From: CAYRYU01 sp964428355
Lineage (GTDB): Bacteria; Muiribacteriota; Ozemobacteria; Ozemobacterales; Ozemobacteraceae
Direction of reading: 5' to 3'
Length of the DNA stretch: 34,463 nt
Assembly: GCA_964428355.1 (NCBI GenBank)
Contig: CAYRYU010000078.1
Location: 1 to 34,463, forward strand
The notes beneath the pieces were generated by a model. That model was not told the DNA's origin. It made no database searches and was given only the letters and a program-made list of their open reading frames with translations. The position numbers and the translations under genes are program-made. Shown here piece after piece: positions 26,501 through 33,143 of this stretch. The stretch's first letter is position 1, and the number at the start of each line of letters is the position of its first letter.

Positions 26501-27639
26501 TCAGCGAGGTTAATCCCCCCTTCTTCCGGTTCATCTCTTCCGGAACGAGCCTGTTCGATGCGGGTCCCGTCCGTTTCGAGGGGGACCCTGAGTTCCTCGG
26601 ACCCGCCGCCTGGGCGGCCAAAAGCCGGGAACCCATCTTCCGAATTTTCGGGACGGGGGAACATGAAGCGTTGTCCCTGTTCTATCCCCTGGAGAATTTC
26701 AACTTCTGGGTCCTGAACGGCCAGGTCCCGATCGGAAGGACACTACAAGGAGCGGCGGAAGGCGTCCGGAGGTTCGGTCTCATGCTTCTGGGAATCCTCG
26801 TGATGACCGTCTTCCTTGCCCGCGGGGTGGCAGGTCAGTTTCTCGTTCCGGTTAAGGAACTCACACGTGCCTGTGGTTCGATAGCCCGGGGGGATTATTC
26901 ACCCCGCCTACCGGGAGGATGGAATGGGGAGTTCCGAATCCTCTCGGAAGCTTTCAACCGCATGGCCCTTGAAGCGCAGGAAGGGCGCCTGATCGGGCGG
27001 TTTGTCTCGGACTCGGTCCGGGAGATTGCCCGAAAACGCTCACTGGATCCGGCAATTCTGGAGGGGAAAGCGTGCAAGGCAATCGTGATCTTCGCTCAGT
27101 TGTCCGGGTTCAAGGACCTTCTCAGGGATGCACGTCCGGAATCCGTCGTCCAGGCTCTCAATTCCTATCTGAGGGTTATGTCACGGGTTATCCGGAACCA
27201 CGGTGGGGAGATCGACAAGTTCATCGGGGACAAGATCCTGGCAGTGGTCTATGCCGATCCTGACGGAAGCCTCGAACGCGCGGCGCGGGCCGGTCTGGAA
27301 ATCGCCAGGCAGATGCGGCGGGAGATGGTTGCGCTGGGGAAGTCACTTCCCGTCGATCTGGGAGTCGGAATCGTGGCGGGCCCACTGCTTGCCGGCCTTC
27401 TTGGAACCCCCGACCTCAGACTCGAATATACCGTGATCGGGGACACGGTCAACCTCGCTTCGAGGCTTTCCGACCTTGCCGCCGGAATGGCCAGGGGAGC
27501 GGCACTTGTGGACTCCGGGTTCGCCGAAGTTCTTGGGGCGAAGGATCCACCGTTGGCCAGGTCCACATTGGAGGCCCTTCCCTCCGTGAGGGTGAAGGGG
27601 AAAGCCCGCGAGATCGGAATCTTCCGGATCGTCGAATAG
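20566..27639 (+). CDS. Giant tandem class III nucleotide cyclase, tmAC-like (paralogue 2)
   Basis: The protein has 2357 residues and is colinear with paralogue 1. The ATG at 20566 overlaps the previous stop as TGATG, which sets the start although the frame is open upstream. TM segments lie near 27-45, 378-396, 405-430, 756-780, 1127-1148, 1680-1698, 1711-1733 and 2071-2091, with HAMP modules after the fourth and eighth. Cyclase 1 (about 858-1022) has D865, D909 and R1002, with R905 in the Lys place and V990 in the catalytic Arg place. Cyclase 2 (about 2173-2355) has Q2178 for the first metal Asp and keeps K2218, D2222, T2289, N2296, R2300 and K2344. The ectodomain sandwich (about 1289-1451) is also present. 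The same split of catalytic residues as in paralogue 1 argues that it is functional. The linker between the halves differs strongly. Substrate is predicted ATP (Lys/Thr pair, class IIIb). Confidence 0.9.
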   Translation: MTDRRHDSPASTPAGRVPETSGHLGSFLLPLVLSLLPVIAGFWEARRLEEYSQNRRTKSLQSATDVVAARMRRVTAPSFWPGELSRRLRKRIVTRTRSLISPPAPEGELSVRPSGPRFGKLLSRALKRHGLQGMPRVKVWAVEITPGPPLAVKWCDEAGFERSGIALHRRLLEEICKETLSGKSDLPQWENRLRAMFGPAAGPEFFRKNSRCHPFPVEISGRFGFLIWDLLVSERKPLGAYMLFFPSGGEEIDHGMHFSIRNWKIRDFAPAFIGFPSGLSGSDSRILKHPALRSSAFNGILEDLQRRMVPVLSKNPSDDVLGNVWLPVGMEGKILYRGNVWFRVLSIAPETGSVGLLMGEFPPRGLLTPSRAVSLAGAFVLLAWGMLLVFRFRSGFWPDLTIVQSFLLWFLGLASVALVLGAMAGASFLANHEENLKDGLVREMRAALVGLESEASRLDTIQETEFRNLFKDDSIARKLRRLQKAGDIPGIADFKARLWEYCRDRNLQLSALQIIGHRGFYSYVETLGLPKAVTRSWLEVLRATWESKLGSETEQIAAELDHQSVPLAASATFLSEPGMFPGSTQGTSLAKAPLSAGAFATMEIVGRDTIAPKFFTPVKTLGGRKFAVNLLAPALLDRSLWFVLGFVWDQDLAFKTYFRDTVPKNLAFATGEDAPFRLGVFFRGDRGIEPVFPETPSPRLKTLVERTCEWKTTMESTIDGVPSIICILPSKNARGFILTAFTSLEPLQALIRRDAVVMASLFLLSLALLALSAAGLSGWLGTPLVRISRGLERISRGDLEIAVAEKRDDELGEAGRVLDGMTRNLRERRTMTRFVAPQVLEIVAGGDIERALEGTNRLVAVLASDIRDFTSISETFPPREVFAALNSHIQAMTAVIQREGGVVDRFIGDAIVAVFYPSEKAAPEARAFRTARGMMAAHSSLMLDRKAQGSFGYSIGVGIDSGQVLAGAVGDEDVRLDFSILGDPPNRAAVLEGLSKKGRASRIVVSTRVRDLLPAPATFLPIPGDTGAWEAPEAPEDPISGPSKPALHELPEPVSPSMDHSELPSSCDRRTPNGPLPDPEPTRTTREVGVCGHGWRIANEPSNGNRMADQKTGGPASIPTSGNPHHWMVPTYWFGVLLLIAISTGLLVTTSQEAAEEKIRSRFLELEGIVTAGLDPETFLSNEAAKRAYGAQGMWPEDPVASECCSAIVARRMETIERLLPGFKWAVVEFPRIHSSATAVIQSISVKEPPFRNGDFPGSGQEEIVSLQSLSGWVATNVGFLNPPIPVKLGDGRLTLFGGGLDLAMATDSFLFLFRPGAGSFRLDSTVSSFTGTHPSARAGLMARLDTNQGSPFVGIFVSPDATIELLVRGTPDTVARVPFKSGPVRFPVRLRLEGDKEGWKCSFAGEGGDWTRLPPVQATLGSKPQIGLGVCGGLWNDEISTDGTEVLAKSGFPPEWDQKLVSLCVLGRQMLFPDLTPGMKPTPAFSKWMREEMPGLLGESTSPAFFFHKITRNAGWIPFAGKPEIGFFKIFGLRSVLGTSMGPSGNPPFNRRQIPAENPHVEKRFKFFNETLGAFFFSFDPSVSWIEPSTRLLTATLASEGFQFALVLDGNLVKVASTSPDFLSDGRLAGLIDRHSPGVRRMGDREVFVSSTLTLLGHRAEFILGKTLPTLEVLGGITPVPWIVLSGWLLLGLGWLFRKKLRVAGRGMQLRGKLTLAFLATLLPSFTLAFLVVERSGVEATTRIRGEARDTLVQSLEQYDRGQEMCSSWARSLIRDCVDKSPLTRDYLVSPEKGMEPAQIRDACDAILRKLIERGLVAIRGVFTAPQGDTIVTSCDPYSVQEREDQLWNLFADVIRAIEGKDSPSFSRELSNREKQSFIIQSEAENVRNSFRLVLGAEALGEVFSRPEAMQSMLAGKGCLNTLYSRKLRTPSGSSAEIRIDIGSGRLERALLPGLNHFPKYLPHREMRMRYFHIDPIVSEVNPPFFRFISSGTSLFDAGPVRFEGDPEFLGPAAWAAKSREPIFRIFGTGEHEALSLFYPLENFNFWVLNGQVPIGRTLQGAAEGVRRFGLMLLGILVMTVFLARGVAGQFLVPVKELTRACGSIARGDYSPRLPGGWNGEFRILSEAFNRMALEAQEGRLIGRFVSDSVREIARKRSLDPAILEGKACKAIVIFAQLSGFKDLLRDARPESVVQALNSYLRVMSRVIRNHGGEIDKFIGDKILAVVYADPDGSLERAARAGLEIARQMRREMVALGKSLPVDLGVGIVAGPLLAGLLGTPDLRLEYTVIGDTVNLASRLSDLAAGMARGAALVDSGFAEVLGAKDPPLARSTLEALPSVRVKGKAREIGIFRIVE

Positions 27640-27651
27640 TCCGGGAAGGGA

Positions 27652-27680
27652 TTGTCAGGTGCCCGATATTCGGTTAGACT
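27652..27680 (+). promoter_or_regulatory. Promoter predicted to give a leaderless mRNA for the RsbW-like gene
   Basis: TTGTCA (27652-27657, 5 of 6) and TAGACT (27675-27680, 4 of 6) are spaced by 17 bases. The usual start, about seven bases past the -10, falls at or next to the ATG at 27688. No Shine-Dalgarno motif precedes that ATG, which fits a leaderless message. Confidence 0.5.
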
Positions 27681-27687
27681 CAGAATC

Positions 27688-28179
27688 ATGGCAACCGTAG
27701 TGGGGCCTCCGAAATCCGTCAGACTGCGTTTCAAGAACCCGCGGTACGACCGGATCATCCGTCTCAATACCGAATCCATCGCCCGGAAGATGGGGTTCGA
27801 CGAGGATCAGATTTTCGATATCACCCTCGCGGTCGAAGAGGCATACGCAAACGCGATCGAACACAGCGGGTGCCCTGCCGCCGATCTCGAGCTCGAGATC
27901 ATCTATTACCTGTTTTCGGACCGGCTGGAAGTTTCGGTCCAGGACTCAGGCAAGGGGTTCGACGGGACGCGAACCGATGAGGTCCTGGAGGCCCGCCGGC
28001 AGGCGGAGATCAGGGGCAGGGGTTTGAAGATCATCAGGAGCCTCTCGGACACCGCCGAGATCCTTTCCGCACCCGGAGTGGGAACCCTCATCCGGATGAC
28101 GAAATTCCTGGTCAACCCCAAAGCGGGGCTCCCAGAGAAGGATGTTTCCCAGAATGGGCAAGACATTGGAAACGGGTGA
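27688..28179 (+). CDS. RsbW-like anti-sigma factor / ATP-binding regulator (HATPase_c_2)
   Basis: The protein has 163 residues. It carries the GHKL ATPase marks in order: the N box EEAYANAIEH (about 47-56), the G1 box VQDSGKGFD (about 88-96) and a GRGLKIIRSL G2 segment (about 112-121), as in RsbW/SpoIIAB kinases that bind sigma factors or phosphorylate anti-sigma antagonists. It is cytoplasmic with no membrane segment. The last 25 residues are polar and probably disordered. The start at ATG 27688 is chosen over TTG 27652 because the latter coincides with a likely -35 box. No sigma factor or STAS partner is encoded next to it, so its target is unknown. It lies 48 bases after the second giant cyclase and could be partly co-transcribed with it. 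Confidence 0.85.
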   Translation: MATVVGPPKSVRLRFKNPRYDRIIRLNTESIARKMGFDEDQIFDITLAVEEAYANAIEHSGCPAADLELEIIYYLFSDRLEVSVQDSGKGFDGTRTDEVLEARRQAEIRGRGLKIIRSLSDTAEILSAPGVGTLIRMTKFLVNPKAGLPEKDVSQNGQDIGNG

Positions 28180-28255
28180 CCTTCTCCCAAATTGATTGCG
28201 GAAAAATGAGAACCATTCTCTACGGTGGCGAAACACTTTTGGGAGGTTGGGTGGA

Positions 28256-28924
28256 ATGAAAGTCCGCTGTTTTTCGCCCGTTGGCGTTGCAGTTTTCTTT
28301 TTCCTCCTTGTGACAATGGGCTTTGCTGATCAAAGATACGGCATTATCAAAGGCAGGGTAACCCTGGGAAACGACTTTCCCCTCGTAAACTCCGTCGTGA
28401 CTGTCCGGAGCGAGGAAACCGGGTCGGAGAACGTTGTCCATTCGGATAAAACCGGGGTTTTCTGGGCGGTCCTCCCCATCGGCGGAAAGAGCCGGATCAC
28501 GGTCGAATCCGGCCGCCGTTCCTTTTCAACGGGGGTGGTTCTCGATTCGGAATGCCGGGCCCAGATCGCCCATCTGTCCTTCCTTCAGAACGGGGAGGCC
28601 CGTTGGACCCTCGCTCCTCTTCCCTCCGAGGAATACTGCCGCGCCGCCATCCTTACCGAACCCTTCCTCCCAAATGGCGGATTCCAGCTGTTGCAGACCG
28701 ATGTCGCCCCTTTTGCGATCTGGGTTTTCGACGGATCGCTCAACCGGGCGGGAAGGGCGGAACTGTTCCTGGGAAGGCCTTCATCCTGGAGGGTCAGGGT
28801 CTATTCCGGAAAGAAGCTCGTCGGAGAAGGCAATTTCAACATCCTCGAGCACATGGCCCGCCGGAATCTCACGGTGCGGGTTCCCGAACGCCCCCTGTTC
28901 GAACCTTCCTCCACTACCCCCTGA
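28256..28924 (+). CDS. Secreted protein with a carboxypeptidase-regulatory-like beta-sandwich
   Basis: The protein has 222 residues. ATG 28256 follows GGGAGG at nine bases. A signal peptide spans about 1-24 (hydrophobic core VGVAVFFFLLVTMGFA). The mature start, GIIKGRVTLGNDFPLVNSVVTV then a KTGVFWAVLP step, resembles the carboxypeptidase-D regulatory-like (transthyretin-type) fold, where a GxV start and a DxxGxF step are typical. The C-terminal half has no recognised domain. It is probably periplasmic or surface located. It converges with the MscS-like gene, the two stops being four bases apart, with no terminator between them. Confidence 0.7.
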   Translation: MKVRCFSPVGVAVFFFLLVTMGFADQRYGIIKGRVTLGNDFPLVNSVVTVRSEETGSENVVHSDKTGVFWAVLPIGGKSRITVESGRRSFSTGVVLDSECRAQIAHLSFLQNGEARWTLAPLPSEEYCRAAILTEPFLPNGGFQLLQTDVAPFAIWVFDGSLNRAGRAELFLGRPSSWRVRVYSGKKLVGEGNFNILEHMARRNLTVRVPERPLFEPSSTTP

Positions 28925-28928
28925 AATC

Positions 28929-30053
28929 CTACTGGCCAAAGGAGTCCGGGGATGGGAGGACGACCTTCCCCTTGTCTTCGGAAGTCTCGGCCCCCATCGG
29001 AGGATCGTGCGATTCCTTGTTGTCGGTAAGGAAGGCATTCAGGATCTCCCTGTTGGGAATCACAAGCACCTTCCCGTCGGGATCCTTCATCTTGCAACTG
29101 AGAAATTCGATCTGGACGACTTCGAGCGGCCTCCCCGCGGAATTCACGCTTCTGACCTGGTGGAACTCCAACGAGAAACCCGCCCAGACATCGATCAGGT
29201 ATCCACGGATCGGGGCGATGAACATGGCAAGGAGCATCAGGATGGCGATCCAGACGATCGAGCTCGCGGTCGAAGCGAGAAGGTCGATGGAAAAAATCGT
29301 CGTGATCAGTACGATCCCCAGGCGGGCATGGATGGGGAATGATCCCACTCCGGTCGTGACGGGGCTCTCCGAACCGACCCTGGAAGCGTAGGACAAGCCG
29401 ATGAAACCGAGGAACAGGGCGAATCCCGCGGTAACCAGGCGAAGGCCGAGGTTCCACACGGCAACGGCAGCCGACATCAGGCCCGACATCTGGAACTGCT
29501 CCGTGAAGCTGATGAAGATCAACAGGAACAAAAACGAGAAGACCAGGTGCCCGGTCGAGCGCGCAACAGTGTCCCCGACAGCTTCGTCCCGCTCCTCCAC
29601 CTTCGGGAAGATCCCCTGGAGGCAGCTTTCAACCGCGGGATTCCGGAAGAAATCGCCCAGTGCTGTGGCCGCCCAGTTCCCGATGAGAAGCACGAAGAAA
29701 ACGCTTGCCGCGAGAAGCCAGACCTTCCCCGCTATCCAGACAAGGTATGGGCCAATCCACCGGGCTCCGTGGGCTTCCGCCATGAACCAGATCCCGAGCA
29801 GATAGACGCTCCCGGTGAAGAGGAAACCGAAGCCTGAGGACTTTTCGGGGGGAGCTTCGGCCTTTTCCTTTCTCAGGACGGAACGACGGAAGAGGTCCAG
29901 ATGCTCATCCGCGTTGATCGCCCCAAGAAATCCCATTCCCCAGGCCCGAACCACGCGCGAAAGGATGAGGGTCGCCACAAGTATCCCGACATCCAGAAGA
30001 ACCGTCGGCAAGGGAGGAAGCAGTTTGACAAGGGTCTCGATGGCATTGTCCAT
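28929..30053 (-). CDS. MscS-like mechanosensitive channel family protein
   Basis: The protein has 374 residues. Hydrophobic segments lie near 16-33, 75-92, 103-128, 166-184, 190-222, 243-262 and 265-282. After the last comes a small soluble domain (about 289-345) with GFSLEFHQVRSVNSAGRPLEVV and GKVLVIPNREILNAF, matching the beta domain of MscS proteins, in which a strand reading VIPN followed by a short helix is diagnostic. MscS channels release solutes on osmotic downshift. The pore helix lacks the regular Gly/Ala pattern of E. coli MscS, so a channel-like role is inferred rather than shown. The ATG at 30053 has an AAGGA site. The gene stands alone; a weak GATAAT -10 lies on the minus strand near 30107-30112. 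Confidence 0.72.
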   Translation of the reverse strand: MDNAIETLVKLLPPLPTVLLDVGILVATLILSRVVRAWGMGFLGAINADEHLDLFRRSVLRKEKAEAPPEKSSGFGFLFTGSVYLLGIWFMAEAHGARWIGPYLVWIAGKVWLLAASVFFVLLIGNWAATALGDFFRNPAVESCLQGIFPKVEERDEAVGDTVARSTGHLVFSFLFLLIFISFTEQFQMSGLMSAAVAVWNLGLRLVTAGFALFLGFIGLSYASRVGSESPVTTGVGSFPIHARLGIVLITTIFSIDLLASTASSIVWIAILMLLAMFIAPIRGYLIDVWAGFSLEFHQVRSVNSAGRPLEVVQIEFLSCKMKDPDGKVLVIPNREILNAFLTDNKESHDPPMGAETSEDKGKVVLPSPDSFGQ

Positions 30054-30208
30054 ATGCCTGTCCTTTCACTTCACGCTTGAAAAAGTGATTTTACCTCCGC
30101 AGATTATCACGATTCCCCGTCGGTGGAAAAGACCGCCCCATATCCCGCCGGGTGATGCAACCGTGCTGCAAGAGAAGACCCTGTTGCAGGCAAGCCTCCC
30201 GAAACACC

Positions 30209-30229
30209 CTCCTGCGGGAACCGCAGGAG
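30209..30229. terminator. Inverted repeat downstream of the transpeptidase-like gene
   Basis: A perfect 9-bp stem (30209-30217 with 30221-30229) has a 3-base loop and lies 25 bases past the stop at 30254 on the minus strand. There is only a short T cluster after it, so it may be a weak terminator or a Rho-dependent RNA end-stabilising hairpin. The rest of the 200-base gap 30054-30253 shows only the likely control region of the MscS-like gene. Confidence 0.4.
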
Positions 30230-30253
30230 ACGGGTGCCTGAGCTGGCAAAGCT

Positions 30254-31060
30254 TCAAGGGACCTGGCCGAACCTCTGGAGAAAACGGCTGACCGCTTCTT
30301 CCCTTCTCGTGATCCCTCCCCTGATGAAAACGGTGACGACCTTTTTCCCGTCTGGACCGGCCCCGAACCCGGTGAACCAGACGCTCCCCCTGAGCGAACC
30401 GGTCTTCCCGAAAAGGCGGACCGAGGGGACCGATGAAGGCCACGCCAGCGATTCCAGGAGGTTTGTCCGGGTTTCCCTGGGCATCGTCAAACGCTCCGAA
30501 GCGATCCCGACCATGAACGCATGCAACCGGGCAGGGGTGACCTTCAGCCGGCCTCCTTTGACTATTTCGAAGGAACCCGTTTCGAACCCCATCAATGCCG
30601 CCCCGTCCGAGGCGAGCCCTGATCTTTCCAGGAACCGGGAGATCGTGGCGACGCCGATCCGCCGGGCGGCCTGGACGAAGTAATCGTTGCTCGAGCGGAA
30701 CATGGCTTCATGCAGACCAAGCTTCCCTCCTCCGGGGAAGATGTGCCTGTCATGGCAGAGGAACTCCGTCTTCGGCCCCAGAAGTCCGATTTCGATGCCC
30801 GCCCAGGCAATGATTATCTTGAAGGTGGAGGCCGGACTGTAGCGGTTTTTCAGGAGATCGACATCGCCCGTCGCGATCGTGGTCCCTTCCGGCAGCGAAG
30901 TCTCCAGCACGACCCAGTCGGGACGGGCCCGGGAAGCTCCCAAAGCGGGATGGACCATGGAAAACGCGCAAGCCAGCCATGCGAAAATGAGCAGCTGATG
31001 AGCCCGAAAACCAGGTGGGTTGCCGAAAACACGGAATCCTCCCGGCAGGGTTACAGACAT
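30254..31060 (-). CDS. Penicillin-binding transpeptidase / class D beta-lactamase-like protein
   Basis: The protein has 268 residues from ATG 31060. A signal peptide runs to about residue 41 (QLLIFAWLACAFSMVHPALGA). The serine-acylase triad is complete: S78-TF-K81 in SPASTFKI, S123-S-N125, and K219-T-G in LFGKTGS. The PASTFK form is shared by class D beta-lactamases and PBP transpeptidase domains. The small size and single domain look like a class D enzyme or a BlaR-sensor-type fold, but no class D FxxW or YGN motif is seen, so resistance activity should not be assumed. It acts in the periplasm. A GTG at 31072 overlapping the pqiB stop as GTGA is another start. It is the last gene of the pqiAB cluster. 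Confidence 0.8.
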   Translation of the reverse strand: MSVTLPGGFRVFGNPPGFRAHQLLIFAWLACAFSMVHPALGASRARPDWVVLETSLPEGTTIATGDVDLLKNRYSPASTFKIIIAWAGIEIGLLGPKTEFLCHDRHIFPGGGKLGLHEAMFRSSNDYFVQAARRIGVATISRFLERSGLASDGAALMGFETGSFEIVKGGRLKVTPARLHAFMVGIASERLTMPRETRTNLLESLAWPSSVPSVRLFGKTGSLRGSVWFTGFGAGPDGKKVVTVFIRGGITRREEAVSRFLQRFGQVP

Positions 31061-31068
31061 CACAGGTT

Positions 31069-32532
31069 TCACGGCATCTTCTGGGGCATCAAAGCCACGA
31101 AAGCCTTTCCCTGACTCTGGAAAACGATCTGACCAACGAGGAACCCGTCCTTCCGGGAAACCACGGCCGCGCCGTTCCATTCCGGAGAAATCGAAAGCTC
31201 CGAGGAAATCCCCCACCGGTCCTGGGTCGCCGGTCGCAGTCGGCTGGGATGGAGGGGAAGAACCGAGGAAAGGGGATCCGCAACCGCCAGACAGTCCTCG
31301 ACCGCCTCCGGGTGCCGGATCTTCTCCCTGGGCCATTCCTTTCCCCCGACCTTGATTTCGGCCAACCGGAGATCAGGATGCTGGATCCGGGAACCGGAAG
31401 GAGGCGACATCGAGTTTCCCGCAATCTGGAGCGAGATGTCCGAACCGCCATCCACCTCGAAAACGTTGGCCGGGGCAAGAAAGCCTCCCGCGACGGGGAG
31501 TCCCCAGGCCCGGATCTCGTTGTCGCTCGTCCAGAATCCTCCCATCGTGGATCTAGTCCAGGAAAGCTTCGCACGAACCGGTTGGGGAAGGGACATCCCC
31601 GGGGGAACCAGGTCCTTCCCGATCGGAAGTGGGGGGGCCCAATCCAACCACTCTTTCGTCAGCCTCTCGTGGAGGATGAAACGATACCCGTCCGCAACGG
31701 GCTTCCCGGGATCATCCGGGGTCGCCAGTGAAATCCCACCCGCCATAAGGGTTTGCAGGGACTCCAGGCCGAAGGTCAGCCCGTCCAGTCCGACGCTGAA
31801 GTCGAATCCGCTCGCGTTCCAGAAAACGGTGTTCTCCCTTACGAGATTCACATAGGGAGGTTCGATCCGGGCCCGCACATCGACGTGAACCGCATCGTCG
31901 ACCAGCCCCACCGACAAAACCGTTCCGATGGGAACCTGCCTGTATGTTACAGGAGCTCCGGGCCGCAGGCTTCCCCGCTTCGTCGTCTGGAGAACGATCT
32001 CGAGGCCACCCGGAGACAGCGAGTCCACCGGGGGCATCTCCTCCTGGCCCACGAAGGTGGACCGGGAATCCCCCTTTCCCGGGATGACCGCAATGTATCG
32101 CGGACCTATCAGGGTATCCAGGCCCTGGACCCCGTAAAGTCCCGCCCGGGGACGGACGATCCAGAACCGGCTACCCGAGCTGGCCATCGCCTTGTGCCTG
32201 CGGTTCAGTGCAACCTGGACGACAACGTGCTCCAGGTCCGCGGACAACCCGACTTCGCTCACCGATCCCACAACGATCCCGCGGAATTTCAGCGAATCTC
32301 CCGGCTTGATCGAATGCCCCTGGTCGAAGGTTATCTGAAGCATCACCGGCCGTGCGAGAAACCACCGGAAGCCGAGGAAGCAGACCACGACGAAGGCAAG
32401 GCCGGGAAGAAGCCACAGTGAGGAGAAGGTCGAGCGTTTCCTGGATTTCGCCGTCGGAAAGGCCCCACCCCCTGTCAGAGGTGCGGGTTTTTCCGCCGGG
32501 TTCGGGTGGGTAGGTGGGGAATTGTCATTCAC
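31069..32532 (-). CDS. pqiB: PqiB/MlaD-like MCE domain protein
   Basis: The protein has 487 residues from GTG 32532, with GGGAGG nine bases upstream; the GTG overlaps the end of pqiA. It has a polar N-terminus, one TM helix (about 38-58), then MCE domain 1 (about 61-155, ITFDQGHSIKPGDSLKFRGIVVG) and MCE domain 2 (about 176-275, TTKRGSLRPGAPVTYRQVPIGTV). MCE proteins form periplasmic rings or tubes that move lipids between the membranes. E. coli PqiB has three MCE domains and a longer helical tail; here the third is not recognisable and the last 200 residues are a different, beta-looking region. Coupling to pqiA supports the assignment. Confidence 0.85.
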   Translation of the reverse strand: MNDNSPPTHPNPAEKPAPLTGGGAFPTAKSRKRSTFSSLWLLPGLAFVVVCFLGFRWFLARPVMLQITFDQGHSIKPGDSLKFRGIVVGSVSEVGLSADLEHVVVQVALNRRHKAMASSGSRFWIVRPRAGLYGVQGLDTLIGPRYIAVIPGKGDSRSTFVGQEEMPPVDSLSPGGLEIVLQTTKRGSLRPGAPVTYRQVPIGTVLSVGLVDDAVHVDVRARIEPPYVNLVRENTVFWNASGFDFSVGLDGLTFGLESLQTLMAGGISLATPDDPGKPVADGYRFILHERLTKEWLDWAPPLPIGKDLVPPGMSLPQPVRAKLSWTRSTMGGFWTSDNEIRAWGLPVAGGFLAPANVFEVDGGSDISLQIAGNSMSPPSGSRIQHPDLRLAEIKVGGKEWPREKIRHPEAVEDCLAVADPLSSVLPLHPSRLRPATQDRWGISSELSISPEWNGAAVVSRKDGFLVGQIVFQSQGKAFVALMPQKMP

Positions 32533-33142
32533 CGGTTCTGGCCTCCCATAATCGTGTCGGATCGAAGCAGGTCGAAGCCGCAAGGCTGAAAAGGACGGTC
32601 AGGGCGAAGAGGAGGGTTCCCTCTCCGGGAGTGATCTCGACGACGTCGCTCAACTTGACTGCGGCCGCCAGGAGGGCGACCACCAGGACGTCGAGCATCC
32701 CCCATCGGCCGAGAAACTCGATCAACCGGACCGTGATCACTTTGGTCGGATCGTTCAGGGTTTGCGGGAATGTGGAGACGAAGAGAATCCCACACAGTTT
32801 CAGGAGAGGAAAGACCATCGAACAAAGGAAGATCAGCGCGGCCAGGAAGAGGTGACCGTCCTCCGCCAGTTGTGAACATCCCCCGAAAAGGCCCGTCTCG
32901 TGGAAATGGCCGAACCTTTCGATCCGGAGCAGGGGGAGACTGATCGCCGCGGGGAAAAGAATCAGGGCTGTCATTGCCAATGCCCCGGTCCGCGAAATCC
33001 AGAGTTCCAGGTTCTCCGCCTCCGGGAACGCCGTTCCGCATCGTGCGCAAACAGTCTCCTCATCGTTCCGGGACACCGGAACCGTCTGGATCAACCGGCA
33101 AAGGGGACATGCCTTGAGCGGTACCTGGACCCTGTCGCCCAC
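32525..33142 (-). CDS. pqiA: PqiA-like integral membrane protein (single-unit form), 5' end uncertain
   Basis: The protein has 205 residues if it starts at GTG 33142. It begins with a zinc-ribbon pattern, CPLC then CARC separated by about 20 residues, followed by four membrane segments (ALAMTALILFPAAISLPLL; FLAALIFLCSMVFPLLKL; LDVLVVALLAAAV; LLFALTVLFSLAA). This is the PqiA unit; E. coli PqiA carries two, here there is one. PqiA is the inner-membrane partner of PqiB in envelope lipid transport. The frame stays open through the repeat cluster into the gap, so a longer N-terminus cannot be excluded, but that part is low-complexity Ser/Pro/Gly text. No clear ribosome site precedes the GTG. Confidence 0.75.
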   Translation of the reverse strand: MGDRVQVPLKACPLCRLIQTVPVSRNDEETVCARCGTAFPEAENLELWISRTGALAMTALILFPAAISLPLLRIERFGHFHETGLFGGCSQLAEDGHLFLAALIFLCSMVFPLLKLCGILFVSTFPQTLNDPTKVITVRLIEFLGRWGMLDVLVVALLAAAVKLSDVVEITPGEGTLLFALTVLFSLAASTCFDPTRLWEARTGE

Positions 33143-33143
33143 C

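Noticed and set aside
13406..27639. Polyketide/NRPS-like or adhesin megagene
   Set aside because: Size alone suggested it, but the HAMP and class III cyclase motifs and the membrane layout explain the genes fully.
30850..31032. Small minus-strand ORF with GGAGGA and GTG before the transpeptidase-like gene
   Set aside because: It is out of frame with the SxxK-containing protein, soon ends, and the in-frame reading shows a proper signal peptide. The ribosome-like motif is probably chance.
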